From assembly GCA_944363745.1 (NCBI GenBank), contig CALVVD010000060.1:1-6330 (forward strand): a stretch of 6,330 nucleotides of DNA. Direction: 5' to 3'. Of the stretch, positions 1 to 5,640 are shown piece by piece. The DNA comes from an uncultured Bacilli bacterium (GTDB lineage: Bacteria; Bacillota_I; Bacilli_A; RF39; UBA660). Within the stretch, counting starts at the first letter, position 1, and each line of letters opens with the position of its first letter. The notes beneath the pieces are model-generated. The model searched no databases. It saw only the letters and a list, made by a program, of their open reading frames with translations, and was not told the DNA's origin. A program made the position numbers and the translations under genes.

Positions 1-1022
1 AAAGTCTCTCTTGAAATATTTAAAGATATATCTTCACTATCAACAATACCTTTAACAAAACTAAAGTAATCAGGTAAAAGGTCAGCATATTTATCCATGA
101 TTAGGACACCCTTAGAATATAGTTCAAGTCCTTTCTCATAGTCTTTAGAATAATAATTATATGGAGCATGACTTGGGATAAATAAAAGGGTTGTATAAGA
201 ACATCTTCCTTCTACTTCACTACGAATTACTTTTAATGGGGCTTCATAGTCATAGAATTTATCTGTATAGAAAGAATTATAATCTTCATCTTTCACACTA
301 CTCTTTTGTTTCTTCCAAATAGGAACCATGCTGTTTAGTGTTTTATCTTCTATCGTTTTCTCTTCCTTATCATCTTTTTTAGTCGTTGTTTCTACTTCCA
401 TTTTTATAGGATAAGAGATATAATCAGAATATTTCTTAACTAATCTTTCAAGAGCATAATCTTCTAGATATTCATCATAATTATTATCTTCATTATTCTC
501 TTTTAAATGAAGAATAATCTTAGTACCAGTTTTATCATAGTCACACTCTTCGATAGAATAACCATCAGCACCTCTTGATACCCAACGATAAGCTTTATCA
601 CTGTCATAGGCCTTACTAATAACTTCTACTTCATCACTTACCATGAAACTAGAGTAAAATCCTACACCAAACTGACCAATAATAGCGGTTGTTTTATCAT
701 CAGACATTTTCTCTTTAAATAACTCAGAACCACTCTTAGCGATAGTACCTAAATTATTTTCTAACTCAACTTCTGTCATACCAATACCATTATCAACAAT
801 AGTTAAGGTACGATTATCTTTATCAGGAATAAGTCTAATCTCTAAATCTTTTTTCTTAACTTTAATACTTTTATTAGTAAGTGATTCATAATAAAGTTTA
901 TCAATAGCATCACTTGCATTAGAGATTAACTCTCTTAAAAATATCTCTTTATTAGTATAAATAGAATTAATCATTAAATCTAATAACTTTTTAGATTCAG
1001 CTTTAAATTGTTTCTTCTTCAA
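1..1022 (-). CDS. htpG: Molecular chaperone HtpG (Hsp90), N-terminal part, cut by window edge
   Basis: Cytosolic ATP-dependent Hsp90-family chaperone. The frame is open from the start codon to the window edge, giving about 340 residues of a protein usually around 600-650 long; the rest of the middle domain and the dimerisation domain lie outside. I translated it fully and saw no frameshift. The GHKL ATPase domain is clear: the helix with E31 and N35 ([11 protein letters not shown]), the ATP-lid motif DNGIGM at 77-82, and [11 protein letters not shown] at 116-126. A charged linker rich in K, D and E follows near residues 210-225, then the middle domain, with a Bacillus-like [21 protein letters not shown] stretch. 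The start is TTG at 1022: this gives the family-typical N-terminus [10 protein letters not shown], and GAAAGGA lies 11 nt upstream. The gene is monocistronic at its 5' side, with its own promoter and a CIRCE operator, so HrcA-controlled heat-shock expression is predicted. Identity is near certain; the start codon is very likely. Confidence 0.96.
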   Translation of the reverse strand, partial: MKKKQFKAESKKLLDLMINSIYTNKEIFLRELISNASDAIDKLYYESLTNKSIKVKKKDLEIRLIPDKDNRTLTIVDNGIGMTEVELENNLGTIAKSGSELFKEKMSDDKTTAIIGQFGVGFYSSFMVSDEVEVISKAYDSDKAYRWVSRGADGYSIEECDYDKTGTKIILHLKENNEDNNYDEYLEDYALERLVKKYSDYISYPIKMEVETTTKKDDKEEKTIEDKTLNSMVPIWKKQKSSVKDEDYNSFYTDKFYDYEAPLKVIRSEVEGRCSYTTLLFIPSHAPYNYYSKDYEKGLELYSKGVLIMDKYADLLPDYFSFVKGIVDSEDISLNISRET

Positions 1023-1033
1023 AATTAACACTT

Positions 1034-1040
1034 TCCTTTC
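1034..1040 (-). promoter_or_regulatory. htpG ribosome binding site (supports TTG start)
   Basis: GAAAGGA on the minus strand lies 11 nt before the TTG at 1022. An in-frame GTG at 1031 lies only 3 nt from this site, too close to be used efficiently, and it would add residues not seen in HtpG proteins. Spacing to TTG is slightly long but acceptable. Confidence 0.6.
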
Positions 1041-1055
1041 TTATTTACATAATGT

Positions 1056-1084
1056 AGAATAACACCGTGGTTAGCAATTGTCAA
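1056..1084 (-). promoter_or_regulatory. Sigma-A-type promoter of htpG
   Basis: The minus strand shows a perfect -35 box TTGACA (1084 to 1079), a 17-nt spacer and a -10 box TATTCT (1061 to 1056). Predicted transcription start is near 1049, giving a leader of about 27 nt before the TTG start. The -35 box sits inside the CIRCE element, whose spacer provides TTGAC and whose downstream half-site provides the last A, so repressor binding would directly block RNA polymerase. Confidence 0.85.
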
Positions 1085-1097
1085 TAGCGAGTGCTAA
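1071..1097 (-). promoter_or_regulatory. CIRCE operator (HrcA binding site) of htpG
   Basis: The inverted repeat on the minus strand is TTAGCACTC - 9 nt - AATTGCTAA. The CIRCE consensus is TTAGCACTC-N9-GAGTGCTAA, so the upstream half is perfect and the downstream half differs at two positions (16 of 18 match), with exactly the right spacer. The element covers the -35 box and part of the spacer of the htpG promoter. By established knowledge of CIRCE, HrcA (stabilised by GroEL) would repress under normal conditions and release on heat shock. hrcA itself is not in this window. Confidence 0.93.
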
Positions 1098-1124
1098 AAA
1101 ACTATTACTTTTTTGGTAATAGTT
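1096..1124 (-). terminator. Rho-independent terminator of miaA
   Basis: The minus strand reads AACTATTAC, a 7-nt loop CAAAAAA, then the perfect complement GTAATAGTT, with a run of six T ending at 1096. The stem is 9 bp but has only two G-C pairs. The miaA stop codon TAA (1107 to 1105) lies inside the 3' arm, so the hairpin uses the last codons of the gene. The T-run overlaps the outer bases of the CIRCE element. The position between miaA and the separately promoted htpG fits a terminator; AT-rich composition makes its efficiency uncertain. Confidence 0.72.
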
Positions 1125-1986
1125 CTATATAATTAATAACTTCATCTATTGTTTTATTAAAGTCATCATAATTAGTATTAAACCAAGTAAGATCAAACTG
1201 ATGATTAAAGAAAGTATATTGTCTTTTAGCATAGTGCCTAGAGTTTTTCTTAATATCATCCTTTACTTCATCTAGAGTTTTCTCATCTTTAAAGTATGGA
1301 ATAAACTCTTTATAGCCTATCGCAGTATTTAAAGCTTTAGAAGTATTAAACTCATCTTTTAAAGATTCTACTTCTTCTAATAGTCTATTATTAAACATGA
1401 TATCTACTCTTTTATTGATCTTATCATATAAAGTATTTCTATCAGTAGTTAATCCTATAAAGATAGTATCTTTATATAAAAGGTTATTCCCATTATTAGT
1501 AATAGTCTCATTATTTTCAAGTTTATTTAAAAGCCTTACTAATCTTTTTCTATTGTTTACATGAGGTAATTCTTCTATATTATAAGATTTTATTTTATCA
1601 ATAATCTCTTCATTAGTTAAATCATTATATTCTTTATAAGTTGTTCCTTCAGTAAAATTATAATCATAAAGTGTTGCTTTTAAATATAGACCTGTCCCTC
1701 CTACCAAGATAATATTTTTATTTTCTTTTAGAAGTTTATCTATTAAACATCTTGCATCTTTTTGAAAATCATAAACAGAATAGTTCTTATCTAGAGGGAC
1801 AAAACTTAGTAAATGATGAGGTACTCCTTCCATTTCTTCACTCGTTACTTTAGCAGTACCTATATCTAAATTAACATATACTTGCATAGCATCAAAATTA
1901 ATAACTTCAGCATTATATTTTTTTGCTAAAGCTATACTTAAAGCAGTTTTACCAACAGCAGTTGGTCCTAATATGGCAATTATCAT
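1105..1986 (-). CDS. miaA: tRNA dimethylallyltransferase MiaA
   Basis: Transfers the dimethylallyl group from DMAPP to N6 of A37 in tRNAs that read codons starting with U, stabilising codon-anticodon pairing. The 293 residues are close to the usual length of about 300. Visible motifs: P-loop GPTAVGKT (7-14); DAMQVY (32-37) with the conserved Asp, followed by DIGTAK (41-46); PHH at 56-58; GGTGLYLKA (96-104); NNRKRLVRLL (144-153); the GLTTDR...R segment (178-193); AIGYKEF (222-228); and the C-terminal RHYAKRQYTFF (250-260). The usual S-[AG]-D-S before MQVY is here N-F-D-A, a variation that keeps the Asp. The ATG start follows a GTGAT Shine-Dalgarno overlapping the stop of the upstream ATPase gene, with a 7-bp gap, so the pair is probably co-transcribed and coupled. 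The location downstream of mutL, with one gene between, recalls the common mutL-miaA cluster. A hairpin terminator closes the gene. Confidence 0.96.
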   Translation of the reverse strand: MIIAILGPTAVGKTALSIALAKKYNAEVINFDAMQVYVNLDIGTAKVTSEEMEGVPHHLLSFVPLDKNYSVYDFQKDARCLIDKLLKENKNIILVGGTGLYLKATLYDYNFTEGTTYKEYNDLTNEEIIDKIKSYNIEELPHVNNRKRLVRLLNKLENNETITNNGNNLLYKDTIFIGLTTDRNTLYDKINKRVDIMFNNRLLEEVESLKDEFNTSKALNTAIGYKEFIPYFKDEKTLDEVKDDIKKNSRHYAKRQYTFFNHQFDLTWFNTNYDDFNKTIDEVINYIELLPKK

Positions 1987-1989
1987 AAT

Positions 1990-2000
1990 ATCACTATCTT
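1990..2000 (-). promoter_or_regulatory. miaA ribosome binding site inside the ATPase gene end
   Basis: AAGATAGTGAT on the minus strand matches AAGGAGGTGAT at 8 of 11 positions, with an unbroken GTGAT 3 nt before the ATG at 1986. That is the register expected when the GGTGAT part of the site pairs with 16S rRNA. It contains the TAG stop of the upstream gene, which suggests translational coupling. Confidence 0.6.
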
Positions 2001-3313
2001 TCTATATTATCTTTGTTAAGACAAAATACAGCATATAAAGGAACAGACTTTATATTATTTTTAAAGCCAAAGTTTTTTGAAGATATTCTAATAGCATATT
2101 TAGGATTATATAATTTAATATAATTATTTAAACTTCTAGATTTAACATGACTACTTGATTTTACTTCTAAAGGAATAATATCACCTTTTTCTCCTTGTAA
2201 GATAAAATCTACTTCACTTTCATAATCACTTTTCCAATAATTTAAATTTAGGTTATTAATTCTTAGAGAAGTTGCGACATAATTTTCTGTTAGCATTCCT
2301 ATCATTACCTCATTGACTGCTTCTCTATTTTTTATTAAATAAATAGGATACTCACTTAAATTAGTTAATAGTCCTACATCACTCATATATAATTTAAAAG
2401 AATCTAACTCTTCATACATTTTAAGAGGAACACCTATTTTTGTCTTAACACATTTATTTACAATACCGGCATTAACTAACCAATTAATTGCATCTCCAAA
2501 AATAGAACTAGAACCACCACTTTTAATTAGTTTATATTGAAACTTTTTATTATCTTTAGCAAGCTGTACAGGAATAGAGTCAAACGTCGCTAAAATTTTA
2601 TTCGCTTCATTTCCATCTTCACAATATTTTGTAATATCATTTTTATAAGACTCTATTATACTTTTTTGATAATCAATAGCATTAATATAAGAATTGCTGT
2701 TAATATATTCCTTAACTACTTCTGGCATACCGCCAACTACTAAGTAATCATAATATAAATCAAGGGCTTTCTTATGTTGTACTTCTGGCATTTCTTTATT
2801 ACTATTAAAATGTTCTTTTATAGAATTTAATAATAAAGAATTATCTGTATTAATTAAAAACTCATCAAAAGACATAGGATAAATTGTTAGAAAATCAACT
2901 TTACCCACTGGAAAAGAAAAATCTTTTTTATTTATATGAACACCAAGCAAGGAACCTGCTCCTATTACATAATATTCACTTGCTTCCTCACAGAAATATT
3001 TTAAGGAAGTTAAAGCTCTTGTATTTTTTTGTATCTCATCAAAGAATATCAAAGTATTATCTTTGTCTATTTTTTTATTAAAGACAATCTCTAAATTTTT
3101 AATAATATAATCTGGTTCAATATTCTCATCAATAATATTACTAACTATGTTATTAGTCTCAAAATTAACATAAATAATATCTTTAAAATATTTATTACCA
3201 AACTCTTTTACTAAATATGTCTTACCTACTTGTCTTGCTCCATATAAAAGTAAAGGCTTTCTATTTTTTTTATTTTTCCAATCAATAAGACTTTGCATAG
3301 CATTTCTTTCCAT
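1994..3313 (-). CDS. AAA family ATP-binding protein with DUF4143 domain
   Basis: 439-residue ATPase of the widespread AAA_14/DUF4143 group, whose cellular role is not established. Visible: Walker A GARQVGKT (25-32), Walker B LIFFDEIQ (88-95), and a sensor-like strand YVIGAGSLLG (115-124). The C-terminal third carries a PD-(D/E)xK-like pattern, EVDF (367-370, with D369) followed by LEVKSS (E383, K385); related ATPases carry this nuclease-like fold, but activity here is inference. No signal peptide or membrane segment is seen. The start is the ATG at 3313, not the in-frame TTG at 3343: a near-perfect Shine-Dalgarno (AAGAAGGTGAT) precedes the ATG, and the -10 box lies between the two, so a transcript from this promoter would not include the TTG. 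It has its own promoter in a palindrome, and lies between mutL and miaA, where such a gene is not normally found. It looks like an accessory insertion. Base composition resembles its neighbours. Family assignment is confident; function is unknown. Confidence 0.9.
   Translation of the reverse strand: MERNAMQSLIDWKNKKNRKPLLLYGARQVGKTYLVKEFGNKYFKDIIYVNFETNNIVSNIIDENIEPDYIIKNLEIVFNKKIDKDNTLIFFDEIQKNTRALTSLKYFCEEASEYYVIGAGSLLGVHINKKDFSFPVGKVDFLTIYPMSFDEFLINTDNSLLLNSIKEHFNSNKEMPEVQHKKALDLYYDYLVVGGMPEVVKEYINSNSYINAIDYQKSIIESYKNDITKYCEDGNEANKILATFDSIPVQLAKDNKKFQYKLIKSGGSSSIFGDAINWLVNAGIVNKCVKTKIGVPLKMYEELDSFKLYMSDVGLLTNLSEYPIYLIKNREAVNEVMIGMLTENYVATSLRINNLNLNYWKSDYESEVDFILQGEKGDIIPLEVKSSSHVKSRSLNNYIKLYNPKYAIRISSKNFGFKNNIKSVPLYAVFCLNKDNIER
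1997..2011 (-). repeat. Short direct repeat, copy at 3' end of ATPase gene
   Basis: GATAATATAGAAAGA on the minus strand, directly before the TAG stop of the ATPase gene. It matches the copy at the gene's start (3305-3319) at 14 of 15 positions, and both are read in the same frame (DNIER here, DNMER there). It could be an insertion footprint or chance in AT-rich DNA. Confidence 0.35.
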
Positions 3314-3319
3314 ATTATC
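3305..3319 (-). repeat. Short direct repeat, copy at 5' end of ATPase gene
   Basis: GATAATATGGAAAGA on the minus strand, spanning the ATG start of the ATPase gene, pairs with the copy at 1997-2011 with a single mismatch (G for A). Together the two copies bracket the coding region almost exactly. Confidence 0.35.
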
Positions 3320-3327
3320 ACCTTCTT
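3317..3327 (-). promoter_or_regulatory. ATPase gene ribosome binding site (decides the start)
   Basis: AAGAAGGTGAT on the minus strand matches the full anti-Shine-Dalgarno complement AAGGAGGTGAT at 10 of 11 positions and ends 3 nt before the ATG at 3313. It fixes the start at residue 11 of the longer open frame. The predicted transcript begins almost at this site, so the leader is only about 15 nt. Confidence 0.85.
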
Positions 3328-3334
3328 TAGCAAG

Positions 3335-3363
3335 ATTATACAATATAACTCCAAAAAAATCAA
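3335..3363 (-). promoter_or_regulatory. Promoter of the ATPase(-miaA) unit
   Basis: The minus strand shows -35 TTGATT (3363 to 3358), a 17-nt spacer and a perfect -10 TATAAT (3340 to 3335). The predicted start is near 3328. The spacer coincides with one arm of the perfect inverted repeat at 3344-3390, so any protein binding that palindrome would control this promoter. miaA has no obvious promoter of its own directly upstream and is probably read from here and/or by read-through from mutL. Confidence 0.75.
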
Positions 3364-3390
3364 ATATTTTAGTGTTTTTTTGGAGTTATA
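3344..3390. repeat. Perfect 16-bp inverted repeat between mutL and the ATPase gene
   Basis: Arms TATAACTCCAAAAAAA (3344-3359) and TTTTTTTGGAGTTATA (3375-3390) are exact complements around a 15-nt loop. It begins 1 nt after the mutL stop. It resembles a terminator hairpin, but the A and T runs are at the loop side of the stem and no T-run follows the stem in either direction, so it is not a canonical intrinsic terminator. One arm fills the -10/-35 spacer of the ATPase promoter, so an operator role, or a transcript-end-stabilising hairpin for mutL mRNA, are alternatives. Confidence 0.8.
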
Positions 3391-3391
3391 G

Positions 3392-5182
3392 TTAATTCAT
3401 CGCTCTTTTAAAGAGTCTTTCTAAATCATAATTGCTATATGTAATAATAGTTGGTCTACCATGAGGACAAGTAAAAGGATTATCAGTTCGTCTTAAGTTA
3501 TCTAAAAGGATTTTAGCAGTATCTAAATCTAAATAATCATTCGCTTTTATACTCATTTTACAAGCCATAGTAGCAGCCGTTCTATAGATGAATTTCTCTT
3601 TATCAAATTCACCTTTTTCTAGGGTGATAGCAATTATCTTTTCAATGGCTTCCCTCTCATATCCTTCAAAGAACCATGTAGGATGACTTCTAACAATAAA
3701 AGTATTATCTCCAAACTCTTCTAAAATAATACCAATACTCTTTAAAATATCCATATGTTCTTTAATTCTAATAAACTCATCTTTAGGATATTCTAATCTA
3801 ATAGGTACTAATAAATCTATAACTTTATAATCATCTTTTAATAAGGCATTTAATACTTTTTCATAATTAATACGTTCTGCCGCTGCATGTTGGTCTATTA
3901 TATACATACCACTAGCATTTTCGGCAATTATATAAGTCTTATGAACGATACCTACAGGTATCATTTCTTTAATACGGTATTCATTTTTTTCCTCTTTTTC
4001 ATCATCAACTACTTCTTCTGTTTTAGTACCAGTTATCTTATTATCATTATCAAAATCAAAAGATAATTCTTCTTTCTTTATAATTGGTTCTTTATCATCA
4101 GGTTTATCTTCTAATTCGTAATTAACTATATTATTATTAAAAGAATCTTCTACTTCATAAATCGTATTTAAATCTCTAATATTAGCATGAGGTACTAGTA
4201 ATATCTCTTTTAATTTAGAACTAATTACTTTCGTAATTAATTCTTTTAGACTATCTAATTTAGAGAATTTTATATCCATCTTTTGCGGATGTATATTAAT
4301 ATCTATTAGAATCGGGTCGACATCTATATTTAAAACTATCATCGGAAATTTATCTTTAGGAATATATGTATGATAACAATCTATTAGACATCTATTTAGA
4401 TCTATATTTTTTATTACTCTTCCATTTACTAAAGTAGTAATAACATTACGAGATGTCTTGGCTATTTCTGGATATCCAATATAACCCGATATTATATAAT
4501 CATCATTTTCACCACTTATCTCTATCATTTTCTTAGCAACATCTATGCCATAGACAGCATAGATTACTTTTAATAAATTACCATCTCCACTTGTATTTAA
4601 TAACTCTTTCTCATTATTAGTTAAAACAAATCTAATAGATGGATATGATAAAGCCATTTTATTAACATATTCTATTATTAGAGCAAGTTCAGTATAAAGA
4701 TTCTTTAAATACTTTAATCTTACAGGAGTATTATAGAATAAATCTCTTACTTCAATAGTAGTACCAACACTTAAATCACTATTTTCTACACTTTCTATTA
4801 CACCACCATCTAAAGAAATACTTGTTCCTATACCATCTTTACTAGTTTGTAAAAAAATGTGAGATACTGAAGCGATAGATGGTAGGGCTTCTCCTCTAAA
4901 GCCTAATGTTTCGATATTAAATAAATCATCTAAGTTTTTTAATTTACTAGTGGCATGACGAGAAAATGCCAACATAGCATCCTCTTTATTCATACCTATA
5001 CCGTTATCACTTACAACTATTTTCTTAGTACCAGAGTCTATTAAATTAATCTTAATCTCTGTAGACTCAGCATCAATAGAATTTTCTACTAATTCTTTAA
5101 CAACATTTAAACATCTTTCTACTACTTCTCCTGCTGCTATTTTATTAGCAAGTATTTCATCCATTACTTTAATAGTAGCCAT
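3392..5182 (-). CDS. mutL: DNA mismatch repair protein MutL (endonuclease-type)
   Basis: Links mismatch recognition by MutS to strand removal and, in species without MutH, nicks DNA itself. The 596 residues fit the family. N-terminal GHKL ATPase: catalytic E30 and Mg-binding N34 in VVKELVEN, DNGIGM (59-64), GFRGEA (94-99), then LFYNTPVR. An acidic linker low in conserved motifs covers about 334-401. The C-terminal domain has the metal-binding nuclease motif DQHAAAERINYE (430-441), matching DQHA-x2-E-x4-E, plus ACK (540-542), CPHGRP (572-577) and a terminal FKR (591-593), so nicking activity is predicted. The usual beta-clamp motif QxxxxP appears as IDLLVP (455-460), lacking the Gln. The ERPxS stretch of many homologues is ERCLN here. 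The ATG overlaps the upstream TAA by one base (TAATG), and GAGGT lies 6 nt before it, so translation is coupled to the prepilin gene in a uvrC-prepilin-mutL operon. Confidence 0.97.
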   Translation of the reverse strand: MATIKVMDEILANKIAAGEVVERCLNVVKELVENSIDAESTEIKINLIDSGTKKIVVSDNGIGMNKEDAMLAFSRHATSKLKNLDDLFNIETLGFRGEALPSIASVSHIFLQTSKDGIGTSISLDGGVIESVENSDLSVGTTIEVRDLFYNTPVRLKYLKNLYTELALIIEYVNKMALSYPSIRFVLTNNEKELLNTSGDGNLLKVIYAVYGIDVAKKMIEISGENDDYIISGYIGYPEIAKTSRNVITTLVNGRVIKNIDLNRCLIDCYHTYIPKDKFPMIVLNIDVDPILIDINIHPQKMDIKFSKLDSLKELITKVISSKLKEILLVPHANIRDLNTIYEVEDSFNNNIVNYELEDKPDDKEPIIKKEELSFDFDNDNKITGTKTEEVVDDEKEEKNEYRIKEMIPVGIVHKTYIIAENASGMYIIDQHAAAERINYEKVLNALLKDDYKVIDLLVPIRLEYPKDEFIRIKEHMDILKSIGIILEEFGDNTFIVRSHPTWFFEGYEREAIEKIIAITLEKGEFDKEKFIYRTAATMACKMSIKANDYLDLDTAKILLDNLRRTDNPFTCPHGRPTIITYSNYDLERLFKRAMN

Positions 5183-5640
5183 TATTCTACCTCACATGAA
5201 GAATCTTTAGTAAGTGTTTTATCAAAAGTTGTAATACTGCAATCAGGAGAAGTATAATTACCACATTTAAGACAAGCTTTATATTCTATATCCATATTAC
5301 CACTAGTACTATCATTTTTTCTTGTAACAATAGCATAACTTTCTAAATTACAAGTAGCACCATCTACTTTAGGATCTTCTAAAGATTTAATATAACCTTC
5401 ACAGATTAATTTAGAGGCATCTATTCTATAAGTATCTCCTACATTTGGAATAGAACCTGTATGATCGATTAAATAATTAGTAGCACCTGTAGAGATGTTT
5501 TTTTCATAATCTTCATATAAAGCATCATTAGTTTGTCTAATATATTGTGATACTCCTACATATGCAAGTGTCATAAGTATACCTAAAATTATTATAACAG
5601 CAAGAACTTCTAGTAATGTAAAGCCTTTTTTATTTTTCAT
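5182..5640 (-). CDS. Type IV prepilin-like (pseudopilin) protein, six cysteines
   Basis: 152-residue secreted/membrane protein with a class III signal: short basic leader MKNKKG, then FTLLEVLAVIIILGILMTLA, the N-methylated type IV pilin helix. Cleavage is expected after G6, leaving Phe1 and the conserved Glu5 of the mature protein (E11). After the helix comes a small globular domain with six cysteines (C80, C97, C123, C126, C134, C149), an even number compatible with disulfides outside the cell. The start is ATG 5640: it gives the exact leader, and AGGAGG lies 9 nt upstream. A longer frame to 5691 lies wholly within uvrC and would bury the signal behind extra residues. It overlaps uvrC by 11 nt and mutL by 1 nt. 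No peptidase, ATPase or other pilus gene is in view, so the partner machinery (competence pilus, type II-like secretion or other) must be encoded elsewhere. The prepilin class is clear; the specific role is unknown. Confidence 0.88.
   Translation of the reverse strand: MKNKKGFTLLEVLAVIIILGILMTLAYVGVSQYIRQTNDALYEDYEKNISTGATNYLIDHTGSIPNVGDTYRIDASKLICEGYIKSLEDPKVDGATCNLESYAIVTRKNDSTSGNMDIEYKACLKCGNYTSPDCSITTFDKTLTKDSSCEVE

Noticed and set aside
1029..1031. GTG start for htpG
   Set aside because: It is only 3 nt from the GAAAGGA site and adds residues (MLI) not expected in HtpG.
1023..1104. Riboswitch, T-box or small RNA in the miaA-htpG gap
   Set aside because: The gap is fully explained by the terminator, CIRCE, promoter and ribosome binding site, and the predicted leader of about 27 nt is too short for a riboswitch.
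2884..3081. Plus-strand open frame of 65 codons inside the ATPase gene
   Set aside because: It lies wholly antisense to a strongly supported coding region, shows no ribosome binding site or recognisable motif, and reads as low-complexity Leu/Tyr/Phe typical of antisense AT-rich DNA.
3314..3343. Upstream TTG start for the ATPase gene (10 extra residues)
   Set aside because: The -10 box of the promoter lies between this TTG and the ATG at 3313, and the near-perfect Shine-Dalgarno fits only the ATG.
3344..3390. Bidirectional intrinsic terminator after mutL
   Set aside because: The stem is perfect, but the T-run is inside the stem at the loop side and no T-run follows the stem on either strand, so I list it as an inverted repeat of uncertain role.
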